Notes under the pieces: model-generated | Told to the model about the DNA's origin: nothing | Databases searched by the model: none | Seen by the model: the letters and a program-made list of their open reading frames with translations, nothing else | Program-made: the position numbers and the translations under genes | Assembly: GCA_900547995.1 (NCBI GenBank) | Contig: URIY01000031.1 | Coordinates: 1 to 21,081, forward strand | Direction: 5' to 3' | DNA from: an uncultured Mycoplasmatota bacterium | Lineage (GTDB): Bacteria > Bacillota_I > Bacilli_A > RF39 > UBA660 | Length of the DNA: 21,081 bases | Shown here: in pieces, positions 6,929 through 14,392 of the stretch | Position numbering within the stretch: the first letter of the stretch is position 1 | Layout: each line of letters starts with the position of its first letter

Positions 6929-6983
6929 TGAAATTTCTTTCACTATATACATAATAACATAGTGTTTACTTTTTTTCAATACT

Positions 6984-8345
6984 TTAGATTAAATTATTTA
7001 TATATTCTGTTGCTACTTTTAAATCATTAAATGGAATTTTTTCGCCATTTTTTAAAATATATTCCTCATGACCTTTTCCAAGAATTAAAAGAGTATCTTT
7101 TTCCTTTAACATATTGATTCCTTTTATAATAGCGTCTTTTCTATCATTTACTATTTCATAATTTGTTTTATTCAAATCTTTGGTCATATCATTAAATATT
7201 TGATCCTGATCTTCATAGTGTGGATCATCATGAGTCATAATAACATATTTTGATAAACTGCATGCAATATCAGACATGATATGTCTTTTAGTTCTATCTC
7301 TATCCCCTGTACATCCAAAAACAACGTAAACATTTCCTTCTGTTACCTCTAACATGGTATTAATAATTTTACTCATAGCATCTGGTGTATGCGCATAATC
7401 AACAATAATACTATTTGATTTATAACTAATTGATTCCATTCTACCACTTGGTGCTCTTAAATCTTTAATTAAATTATTTACCTCTTCATATGTAAATCCT
7501 TCTTCTAAAAGTACAATTATAGTTACAAGTAAATTATATACATTGTATTTTCCAAGTAAAGGGGTTTGAATATTGTAATGATTATTTTTATAATCATAAC
7601 TAAATTTCGTATATTGATTACTCATTTTAAAATTAGTAATTTGATAATCTCCACCTAAAAAACCATATGTGATATTATTATTTTCTTTAAGTAAATAATA
7701 ATTTTTATATTCATCATCATAATTTACAATAGCCTTTCCATCCTTCTTTAATTTTTTAAATAATTTTTGTTTAGCTAGAGCATAATTTTCCATCGTTTTA
7801 TGATAATCCAAATGATCTTGAGTTAAATTAGTAAATATAGCATAATCAAATTCAAAACCTTCTACTCTTTTATAAGCAAGTCCTTGACTACTAACTTCCA
7901 TAATTACATATAAACAATTCTTATTAATACATTCCATAAAGATTTCAAATATATCATATACATCAGGTGTTGTATTGTTAAGTGGTCTTATTTTCTCATC
8001 AATATAGAAACCTATTGTTCCTATATAGCCACATTTTTTGCCTAATTTATTTAAAGCCTTATGAATTAAAAAAGCTGTTGTGGTTTTACCATTTGTCCCT
8101 GTTATACCAATAATTTTTATTTTCTTAAGTTCATCACCATATGTATTTCTTAAATAATCTATTAAATACTCTCTCGTATCCTTTACAATCATAGTCGGAA
8201 CACTATAACTACCCTCTTCACATATTATTTTGGTTGCTCCATTTTCTATTGCTTTTTGAATAAAGTTATGACCATCCACATCTACACCTCGTAAAGCAAC
8301 AAATGTATCTCCTGGCATTATTTTTCTTGAATCTACTTTTATCAT
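6984..8345 (-). CDS. murE: Second MurE paralogue with DDPH in place of DNPR
   Basis: Mur ligase of 453 aa, similar along its whole length to the murE at 3931-5280 (roughly half of the positions agree by eye). It has G-T-N-G-K-T-T (83-89), A-K-Q-K-L-F (191-196), P-S-G-R-M-E (299-304), D-Y-A-H-T-P (316-321), G-C-T-G-D-R-D-R-T-K-R (344-354) and G-K-G-H-E-E-Y (423-429), so ATP and nucleotide binding look intact. The amino-acid-binding motif is D-D-P-H (373-376) where the other copy has D-N-P-R. The Arg that contacts the carboxylate of meso-DAP in known structures is missing, and the motif is closer to the D-(D/N)-P-(N/A) seen in Lys-adding enzymes of Gram-positive cocci. It may add another third residue (Lys, Orn, homoserine or similar); this is inference. 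ATG at 8345 follows GGTGG by 4 nt; a TATAAT lies at 8371-8366. It appears to be transcribed alone. Confidence 0.88.
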   Translation of the reverse strand: MIKVDSRKIMPGDTFVALRGVDVDGHNFIQKAIENGATKIICEEGSYSVPTMIVKDTREYLIDYLRNTYGDELKKIKIIGITGTNGKTTTAFLIHKALNKLGKKCGYIGTIGFYIDEKIRPLNNTTPDVYDIFEIFMECINKNCLYVIMEVSSQGLAYKRVEGFEFDYAIFTNLTQDHLDYHKTMENYALAKQKLFKKLKKDGKAIVNYDDEYKNYYLLKENNNITYGFLGGDYQITNFKMSNQYTKFSYDYKNNHYNIQTPLLGKYNVYNLLVTIIVLLEEGFTYEEVNNLIKDLRAPSGRMESISYKSNSIIVDYAHTPDAMSKIINTMLEVTEGNVYVVFGCTGDRDRTKRHIMSDIACSLSKYVIMTHDDPHYEDQDQIFNDMTKDLNKTNYEIVNDRKDAIIKGINMLKEKDTLLILGKGHEEYILKNGEKIPFNDLKVATEYINNLI

Positions 8346-8380
8346 ACATCCACCATCCTAATAAAATTATACAATATTTC

Positions 8381-8406
8381 AAAAGAAAAAGCGATATATA
8401 TCGCTT
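8381..8406 (-). terminator. Terminator downstream of yihY
   Basis: The perfect 18-nt palindrome AAGCGATATATATCGCTT (8389-8406), continued on the minus strand by TTTTTCTTTT (8390-8381). It separates the yihY transcript from the murE paralogue. Confidence 0.55.
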
Positions 8407-8546
8407 AAACTAATAAATAGTTTTAACCATTACCCATTTAATACTTCCAAGTTTAACATAAACTCTTGTGGTACTAAGTAGCTTATACTAAGGAATATAT
8501 ACCGGTAATTAAAATATATATCCTTTAATATTATATCCAAAAATTT
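8407..8546 (-). other. Structured 3' untranslated region after yihY
   Basis: 140 bp between the yihY stop and the terminator. On the minus strand AAGGATATATA (8525-8515) can pair with TATATATTCCTT (8501-8490, one bulge), and AAACTATTTATTAGTTT (8423-8407) can fold on its own. A TATAAT-like box lies just upstream of the first stem, so a separate small RNA of about 120-150 nt is conceivable, but nothing here matches a family I recognise. Confidence 0.3.
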
Positions 8547-9374
8547 TTATTTATTACTTCCATTTTTTGTAAGTTCATAATTATTAGTATTAATCGCGAT
8601 TCCTAATACTAGGATATATGCTAGTATATAAATCCAAATCATTAAAATAATAATATTAGATAATCCTCCATAAAAGATATCGTAATTAGCAAAATGATTT
8701 ACATAGAAGGAATATATGGCTGTTGCTAACATCCAACCTAAGGTTGCAAATCTAACGCCTTTATTTACAAAACGGCTTGGTATTCTCTCATCAGGAGCCA
8801 TTGTAAACAATACTTTAAGTAAAAAGAAAATAAGAAAATAAGCAATTGGCCATTTAGCATAAACGAATACAGGATATATAGTACGACTAATATTTTTAAA
8901 TATACCTAAATTTAATATAGCCGCTAAAATATGGTTACCAAAAGCCAAAACAACTACAACAAATATAAATAATATAACAAGTAAAAAAGTCATAAGAAAC
9001 GCTTTAATTCTTCTTTTTAAATAATCATCATTTGGTATATTATATAAAGTATTAGATGCAACTATAATGGAATGAGCACCATTTGATGCGATAATAAAAC
9101 CTGTAATCATAGATATTCCAACATTAATATCTATACCTTTTCCTGAAATAAATGGTATAAGTAATTCACTTACCTCTTTAGGAAAAGTATTTTGCATAGC
9201 ATTTATAATCATATTTAAATCAATATTAAAGAATGATGCAATAAAACCTACTAATGTAATAATTGGTACTACTGATAGTACAAGAAAAAAAGCCAAATTT
9301 CCAGGTAATATACGCATTTCATTTTTACCTATAATTTCAAGTAAATTTTTAAATACACTTTTTATTCTATCCAT
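8547..9374 (-). CDS. YihY/BrkB-family membrane protein
   Basis: A 275-aa polytopic membrane protein with about six hydrophobic segments (near 25-50, 85-105, 125-147, 168-190, 207-228, 236-262). Family features: N-terminal L-P-G-N-L-A-F-F-L-V-L-S-V-V-P (23-37), a D-E-R-I-P-S-R loop (194-200) and the C-terminal signature Y-G-G-L-S-N-I-I-I-L-M-I-W-I-Y. Members were once annotated as RNase BN, which has been corrected; the biochemical role of the family is still not settled. ATG at 9374 follows GGAGG by 5 nt. It lies 32 bp after the preceding sensor gene, but a strong terminator sits in that gap, so its expression may depend on read-through. Confidence 0.9.
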   Translation of the reverse strand: MDRIKSVFKNLLEIIGKNEMRILPGNLAFFLVLSVVPIITLVGFIASFFNIDLNMIINAMQNTFPKEVSELLIPFISGKGIDINVGISMITGFIIASNGAHSIIVASNTLYNIPNDDYLKRRIKAFLMTFLLVILFIFVVVVLAFGNHILAAILNLGIFKNISRTIYPVFVYAKWPIAYFLIFFLLKVLFTMAPDERIPSRFVNKGVRFATLGWMLATAIYSFYVNHFANYDIFYGGLSNIIILMIWIYILAYILVLGIAINTNNYELTKNGSNK

Positions 9375-9383
9375 TTTTCCTCC

Positions 9384-9408
9384 AAAAAAAGCAAGATGAT
9401 CCTTGCTT
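9384..9408 (-). terminator. Terminator of the GGDEF-domain gene
   Basis: Minus strand: AAGCAAG (9408-9402), loop GATCAT, CTTGCTT (9395-9389), then continuous T to 9384 (7 T in all). The stem overlaps the stop codon of the preceding gene, and the T-run ends next to the yihY Shine-Dalgarno. Confidence 0.75.
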
Positions 9409-11476
9409 AATTTTGTAATTCTTCCTTATTATTACGCATATCTAAGGTTGCTTCATTAACAGCATCATCAATTGTTTTAATTGCATCATTAATTGTACTA
9501 TATCCAATTGCTGCTCCAAATCCATGAGCAAGTTCTTTAAATTCTTTATTTAATTTTCTAATATAAGATATAACTTGTTTTTCATCATAGCCAACCATAT
9601 AAATTAAAAATTCATTTCCATTAGTTCGAATAATTTCTGTATTACTTATCTGTGATTTAATTAATATGTTAGCAGCCTCTCTAATTAGATTATCACCTTC
9701 TTGGTGTCCATAATTATCATTTATATATGCAACATTATTTAAATCTATGATAATAATAGTTTGTGGATAAATTTCACTATTATCCCATTTTTCAATATTA
9801 TCATTTAAATAATTTCTATTTTTTAATGATGTAAGCATATCAACATATTTAAGTTTATGTTCCTTACTTAAGGAATCTTTTTTCTTTCGATGTTTTAAAA
9901 TAAATGTAACGATATTAGCAAGTACCACAGCAACACCAATTGTAGCAAATAAATAAACTACAACATTAAATAAAAGTACTCTTGTTGATTTTGTATTTAC
10001 TAAAATATTATATGATGAATTGACAAAACTTTTTTCATCAATAAATGATAAGTAAAAGTCAAAGAAATCAATAAATATTTTATTATCATCTATATCTCTA
10101 ATTGTAAAAGTATAATCACTTAAAATTTTATCTTCAAATAATACATTATAAGAATTTAGTTTTGATTTAGCAAAATAATTATATGTTTCCTTATCTAGTG
10201 CAACAACACTATTTTTATCTAATGCATTTATTAAATCGTTAATATTATTATATTCTTTTACATTAATATTATTATCTTGTAAATAAGCACTTATTTTAGA
10301 ATTTTTTACTGTTTTTACTTTATAGTTTTTAAGTGAATTTACAGAATTAATAACAATATTATTATTAATATCAGTAAGATAAACTATCTTTTCACCATAT
10401 ATTGATGCTGTATCAAAGACATCCATATCATACTTTGTAGCATTTGTATTATTAAAGAAGAAATCAATCTTATTACTATTAAACTTATTTAATAATTTAT
10501 CTATACTATCATATTCTTCAAAACTAATTTCAATATTGGCCATTTTAGCAAAATCTCTAATAATAGATGCATTAATTCCTGATAAATTTCCATCTATAAC
10601 AACATCATATGGTGATGTACTTACAAATCCATAAGAATATCTTTTTCCTTCAAAGTCAGCTTTTTCTCTTTCAGCAACACCTTCAAATAAATAATAACTT
10701 TCAGCAAAATTATCACGATAAGAACTAATATAATTATCATTATACCATTTCTTATAATATTTCTTTATAATTGAATTTAATTTATCATTATTACCAAGTG
10801 TAATTACATAATCCTTAGTAAAATCAGATAAAACAAAATTAATATGTAAAGAAGGTGTTTTTATAATGTCATCCATATATAAATTTTTAAGAACTAAAAT
10901 AGCATCTACCTCAGCAGGTGTTGAGGCACCTGTTTCACCAAGACTAGACGTTACGGCACTAAAAAGTTCAGAAGGAGTTTTATAACTTTTAAAGGCTACA
11001 TTATTTGCTCCTTTTAAATAAAGACTAGCATTTTCAAGATCATTTGCCAAAACGCCTATAGTTAAATTACTTATTTCATTTAAGTCATAATATTTTTTAT
11101 CATCACCAGATACAAGTACATAACTATCTCTATATACTAATAAGTCATCATCGTTCATCCTATCAACAATTTTGAATCCATAAACATTTTCACTATCTTT
11201 TTTTACAGCAACTTTGTTAAATTCAAGTCCTGTATTTTGTTCAAATGATGATAGAAAATCAAAGAAAACACCATCTCCATTATAATTAAATACGGGAATA
11301 TCTGTTTCTATTTCAATATCAATTAACTTGTTTTTATTTGATTCAATCCATTGTTTATCTAAAATAGTAAGTGTTGTATTTTTATCTCTTTTTGTTAGTA
11401 AGAAAAAAACTAATCCACCAATTATTAAAAGTAGTGAAACAATAATTACTATTATTATATTTCTCTTTTTTTTCAT
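9407..11476 (-). CDS. Membrane sensor: two solute-binding-like domains and a degenerate GGDEF domain
   Basis: A 689-aa protein. N-terminal membrane anchor (about 6-27); two tandem extracytoplasmic regions (about 45-260 and 278-480) with the look of periplasmic amino-acid-binding (SBP_bac_3) domains, the second beginning Y-S-Y-G-F-V-S-T-S-P-Y-D-V-V-I-D-G; a second transmembrane helix (about 499-524); then a cytoplasmic GGDEF domain (541-685). The GGDEF domain keeps D-M-L-T-S-L-K-N-R-N-Y-L, I-D-L-N-N-V-A-Y-I-N-D-N-Y-G-H and E-G-D-N-L-I, but the active-site motif reads N-G-N-E-F (619-623) instead of G-G-D/E-E-F. Catalysis of c-di-GMP synthesis is therefore doubtful; it may bind GTP or act as a regulatory module. 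It is the second gene of a pair, 13 bp after the 151-aa membrane protein. An intact HD-GYP protein is encoded about 3 kb away. Confidence 0.85.
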   Translation of the reverse strand: MKKKRNIIIVIIVSLLLIIGGLVFFLLTKRDKNTTLTILDKQWIESNKNKLIDIEIETDIPVFNYNGDGVFFDFLSSFEQNTGLEFNKVAVKKDSENVYGFKIVDRMNDDDLLVYRDSYVLVSGDDKKYYDLNEISNLTIGVLANDLENASLYLKGANNVAFKSYKTPSELFSAVTSSLGETGASTPAEVDAILVLKNLYMDDIIKTPSLHINFVLSDFTKDYVITLGNNDKLNSIIKKYYKKWYNDNYISSYRDNFAESYYLFEGVAEREKADFEGKRYSYGFVSTSPYDVVIDGNLSGINASIIRDFAKMANIEISFEEYDSIDKLLNKFNSNKIDFFFNNTNATKYDMDVFDTASIYGEKIVYLTDINNNIVINSVNSLKNYKVKTVKNSKISAYLQDNNINVKEYNNINDLINALDKNSVVALDKETYNYFAKSKLNSYNVLFEDKILSDYTFTIRDIDDNKIFIDFFDFYLSFIDEKSFVNSSYNILVNTKSTRVLLFNVVVYLFATIGVAVVLANIVTFILKHRKKKDSLSKEHKLKYVDMLTSLKNRNYLNDNIEKWDNSEIYPQTIIIIDLNNVAYINDNYGHQEGDNLIREAANILIKSQISNTEIIRTNGNEFLIYMVGYDEKQVISYIRKLNKEFKELAHGFGAAIGYSTINDAIKTIDDAVNEATLDMRNNKEELQN

Positions 11477-11489
11477 ATTTACTACCTAC

Positions 11490-11945
11490 CTAATTATTAT
11501 TCCACTTAAAACCAACACTTGTTTTATGTTTATATCCAATTGTTGGATAAAGTTCACTTTCTTTATCACTACAAGTCAAATAAACTTGTATATCATAAAA
11601 TGACTTAATATCATCAGATAATTTCTCAGCAATTTTATCAGCAAATGCTCTAGAAGTTGTTAAATCAACATCAGCATTTACTTCAATTATAAAATTCATA
11701 AGTCTACCCTTTAATTCATATTTAAAACTACTAATATTTCCTGTATCCTTAAGTGTTGTTTCAATATCTTTAATTACAGCATCATCTATAGGATACTTTT
11801 CAATACCATCAAGTCTATTACCATATACACTTTGACCCATATTAGAGAAAAAAGCGTTTTTTATACCAAAAAACATTAAAATTACCAAAACCAAAATAAC
11901 CCCTGTTACGATTAAACCAATTCTATGTTTTTTTATAAATTCCAT
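11490..11945 (-). CDS. Small single-pass membrane protein of unknown function
   Basis: A 151-aa protein: short basic N-terminus (F-I-K-K-H-R), transmembrane helix (about 9-27) and an outer domain of about 120 residues with alternating strands and a helix (D-L-T-T-S-R-A-F-A-D-K-I-A-E-K-L). I recognise no family. ATG at 11945 follows GAGGTG by 5 nt. It has its own promoter (11968-11996) and is followed after 13 bp by the GGDEF sensor gene, so the two are probably co-expressed and may work together at the membrane. Confidence 0.75.
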   Translation of the reverse strand: MEFIKKHRIGLIVTGVILVLVILMFFGIKNAFFSNMGQSVYGNRLDGIEKYPIDDAVIKDIETTLKDTGNISSFKYELKGRLMNFIIEVNADVDLTTSRAFADKIAEKLSDDIKSFYDIQVYLTCSDKESELYPTIGYKHKTSVGFKWNNN

Positions 11946-11967
11946 ATATTCACCTCATATACAATTA

Positions 11968-11996
11968 ATTATACTATATTTTTTTCCAATTTTCTA
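11968..11996 (-). promoter_or_regulatory. Promoter of the 151-aa protein / GGDEF sensor operon
   Basis: Minus strand: TAGAAA (11996-11991), 17-bp spacer, TATAAT (11973-11968). The predicted start near 11961 leaves a short leader with GAGGTG. Confidence 0.5.
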
Positions 11997-12030
11997 GTCC
12001 TATGACAAATACAAGTAAAATAAGTGTTAA

Positions 12031-12561
12031 TTATATTAATTTCTTTAAATAAGGATTTTCTTCTTTTTCTTGCTCAAGTGTTGTCATATCACCATGACCA
12101 GGATATATTTTTATATCATTATATGTAATTATTTTTTTTAAACTTTCTAACATTAATTCTGTATCACTATTATAGAAATCAGTTCTACCTATTGTTCCTT
12201 TAAAAAGAAAATCACCTGTAAACATCATTTTTTCTTTTGGAAAATAAAATGTTATACTATCTAATGTATGCCCTAAAGTATAAATTACTTTAAAACTAAA
12301 TGGTCCTACATTATATATTTTATTTTCAAAAACATTATCATATTCATAAATATGACAATCATATTCATCATGTATTTCTTTAAGAGCACCTATATGATCA
12401 TCATGAGAATGTGTAATTAATATGCCACAAACTTTCCCGCTTATGTTTTCTTTTATTTTATTAGCCTCAGCTCCAGGATCTATTATTAGATAATCTTCGT
12501 TAATATTTAAAATATAACAATTGGCTTGTAAAATTCCAAGTGGTAATATTTTTATTTTCAT
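12031..12561 (-). CDS. MBL-fold metallo-hydrolase (glyoxalase II-like, YqgX type)
   Basis: A 176-aa metallo-beta-lactamase-fold enzyme. Metal-binding residues are all present: T-H-S-H-D-D-H (50-56, with H51, H53, D55, H56), L-G-H-T (96-99, H98), T-G-D (115-117, D117) and P-G-H-G (154-157, H156). The short form without a C-terminal glyoxalase II domain matches the YqgX-like group, whose substrates are mostly unproven thioesters. Its ATG overlaps the TGA stop of obg (ATGA, 12561-12558), so the two genes are translationally coupled. Confidence 0.9.
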   Translation of the reverse strand: MKIKILPLGILQANCYILNINEDYLIIDPGAEANKIKENISGKVCGILITHSHDDHIGALKEIHDEYDCHIYEYDNVFENKIYNVGPFSFKVIYTLGHTLDSITFYFPKEKMMFTGDFLFKGTIGRTDFYNSDTELMLESLKKIITYNDIKIYPGHGDMTTLEQEKEENPYLKKLI

Positions 12562-13835
12562 GATTCTTTATAATCAAATTCAAAATCTAATATACGAACA
12601 TTATCTCCGTCAGTAGCACCCATTTCTCTTAACTTATCATCTACACCTAATTTTTTTAATTTATTTGCAAATCGAAGAGCCGCTTCATCAGTATTAAATT
12701 TAGTCATCTTTAATAATTTTTCTACTACATCACCTGTAATAACAAAAGTATTTCCTTCTCTATAAATTCTAAATGGTTCTTCCTCTTCAAATTTATATAA
12801 AACATGACTTTCAAATTTTTCTGGAGTATATAAAGGTTCTTTTTTTATTTTAGCAAGCATATCGCCTAATTCATTTATTACATCTTTTAATCCTTCATTG
12901 TTTAAAGCAGAAACCTCAAATATTTTAATATTTTTAACTTTTTCTTTAAATTGTTCTAAATTTTCTTTAGCACCTGGCATATCCATCTTATTAGCAATAA
13001 TGATTTGAGCCTTATCTAATATTTTTTCATTAAAGTTTTTAAGTTCATTAGTAATGATAACATAATCATCATATGGACATCTACCCTCTGTCCCTGCCAT
13101 ATCAATAACATGAGCAATTACTCTTGTTCTTTCAATATGTTTTAAGAACTTTTCTCCAAGTCCTTCTCCAAGTGATGCTCCTTTAATTAGTCCTGGTAAA
13201 TCTGCAACAACAAAAGAATTATTTTCCCTTACACGAACAACACCTAAATTAGGAGTCAAAGTTGTAAAATGATATGCAGCAATTTTAGGTTTAGAAGCTG
13301 ATATTTTAGAAATAATAGTTGATTTACCAACACTAGGCATTCCAACAAGTCCAACATCAGCAAGTAGTTTCAATTCAACTTTTACCTTCCTTATTTCACC
13401 TGGCTCACCATTTTCACAATAAGAAGGAGCTAAATTACTTTTTGTGGCAAGAGCAATATTACCTCTACCACCTCTACCACCTTTAGCAATAATGGCTCTA
13501 TCATCTTTACTTACAAGATCGGCAATGACTAAACCTGTATCTACATCCGTAATAACAGTACCAAGTGGTACCTTTACAATAACATCCTTAGCGGCTGCTC
13601 CATGCATTCCCTTTCCAAGACCATTTTCTCCTTTAGCACCTTTAATAATTCTTTGGTATCTTAAATCAACTAAAGTATTTAATCCTTCATCAACCTCAAA
13701 AATAATGTTGGCTCCTCTACCACCATTACCTCCATAAGGTCCTCCCATTTCAATATATTTTTCACGTCTAAAGGCCATACATCCATTACCACCATTACCG
13801 GCCATTAATTCTACTATAACCTCATCTATAAACAT
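12558..13835 (-). CDS. obg: GTPase Obg (CgtA)
   Basis: Essential ribosome-associated GTPase acting in large-subunit assembly and stress signalling. In the 425-aa sequence: N-terminal glycine-rich Obg fold (1-158, G-N-G-G-N-G, Y-G-G-N-G-G-R-G), the G domain with G1 G-M-P-S-V-G-K-S-T (165-173), T-T-L-T-P at 191-195, G3 D-L-P-G (212-215), G4 N-K-M-D (282-285) and G5 S-A-L (309-311), and the C-terminal OCT domain (about 350-420) present in many Firmicutes. Length and all motifs are normal. ATG at 13835 follows GAGGTGAT; its own promoter is at 13855-13883. The MBL-hydrolase gene overlaps its stop codon. Confidence 0.97.
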   Translation of the reverse strand: MFIDEVIVELMAGNGGNGCMAFRREKYIEMGGPYGGNGGRGANIIFEVDEGLNTLVDLRYQRIIKGAKGENGLGKGMHGAAAKDVIVKVPLGTVITDVDTGLVIADLVSKDDRAIIAKGGRGGRGNIALATKSNLAPSYCENGEPGEIRKVKVELKLLADVGLVGMPSVGKSTIISKISASKPKIAAYHFTTLTPNLGVVRVRENNSFVVADLPGLIKGASLGEGLGEKFLKHIERTRVIAHVIDMAGTEGRCPYDDYVIITNELKNFNEKILDKAQIIIANKMDMPGAKENLEQFKEKVKNIKIFEVSALNNEGLKDVINELGDMLAKIKKEPLYTPEKFESHVLYKFEEEEPFRIYREGNTFVITGDVVEKLLKMTKFNTDEAALRFANKLKKLGVDDKLREMGATDGDNVRILDFEFDYKES

Positions 13836-13854
13836 AAAGTATCACCTCACTTAA

Positions 13855-13883
13855 ATTATACATTAGATAGAAAAGATAGTAAA
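13855..13883 (-). promoter_or_regulatory. Promoter of obg
   Basis: Minus strand: TTTACT (13883-13878), 17-bp spacer, TATAAT (13860-13855), followed by the GAGGTGAT ribosome-binding site. Confidence 0.5.
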
Positions 13884-13888
13884 TATTT

Positions 13889-14392
13889 TTATTTTACAAG
13901 TGCCTTAACTTTTTGATACTTTGGTTTAAATTTTAATACTCTTACTTCTTTACCATCAATATCATGTTTTTCTATGTTTTTTAATGCCCAACTATTTTCA
14001 AGCATATCAATAATTTGATTAATAATCATTACTTCATCTTCTTCAATATGTGAACATGCATCAAAAAAATTTAATACAACTTTTTCAAGTTTACTTGTTT
14101 TTTCTTTACTTAAGTAATTATACAAAGCAGAAACATCATGCTTATTTTCTACAATGGGAACCATTTGTTTGGAAATAACAACAACTTGTTCTAAGGTATC
14201 TCTATCACTAGTTACCGATAAAGTATAGTCTTTTTTTAAATCCATAAATATTTCATTTAAATACTTAAGTTCCTCTTCGGTTATAATATCTTTTAAATCT
14301 AATATATTTAATGCTGTAATCATTATTCTTTTATCATTCATACAATGACTACGTTTAATTGCCCTTTTTATAATGTCATTAAAATTCCCCAT
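13889..14392 (-). CDS. Unknown soluble protein encoded with the HD-GYP gene
   Basis: A 167-aa, mostly helical soluble protein with no membrane segment or motif I recognise (N-terminal N-F-N-D-I-I-K-R-A-I-K-R; E/D-rich middle; basic C-terminus K-P-K-Y-Q-K-V-K). An ATG two codons upstream (14398) would leave only two bases after GGAG; from the ATG at 14392 the spacing is eight, so I choose the latter. It overlaps the end of the HD-GYP gene by 14 nt, so the two are translated from one message and may cooperate in the same signalling route; that is inference. Confidence 0.75.
   Translation of the reverse strand: MGNFNDIIKRAIKRSHCMNDKRIMITALNILDLKDIITEEELKYLNEIFMDLKKDYTLSVTSDRDTLEQVVVISKQMVPIVENKHDVSALYNYLSKEKTSKLEKVVLNFFDACSHIEEDEVMIINQIIDMLENSWALKNIEKHDIDGKEVRVLKFKPKYQKVKALVK

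Larger units (their letters stand above)
6363..6958. repeat. Tandem duplication of a small-peptide module (offset 348 bp)
   Basis: Two copies, about 6363-6610 and 6711-6958. A 51-nt block is identical (6432-6482 and 6780-6830), covering most of the hydrophobic peptide including its synonymous positions. The 3' block (hairpin AACACT...AGTGTT plus T-run, then TTATTATATGAAAT, CTTTCACTA and ATAATAACA) is also shared. The parts that differ are the leader/start region and the 3' region just after the stop codon. The pattern implies recent duplication or gene conversion, with decay or specialisation of one copy. Confidence 0.85.

Noticed and set aside
8407..8500. On the minus strand a CAAG/CUUG stem with a 13-nt loop followed by GAAGU recalls helix III of 5S rRNA.
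   Set aside because: The invariant CGAAC and the closing helix I are missing and the rest does not fold like 5S. The resemblance is too short to support an rRNA gene or relic.
13444..13737. Plus-strand open frame of 97 codons, Pro/Leu-rich.
   Set aside because: Antisense to the glycine-rich Obg fold, which explains the Pro/Leu composition.
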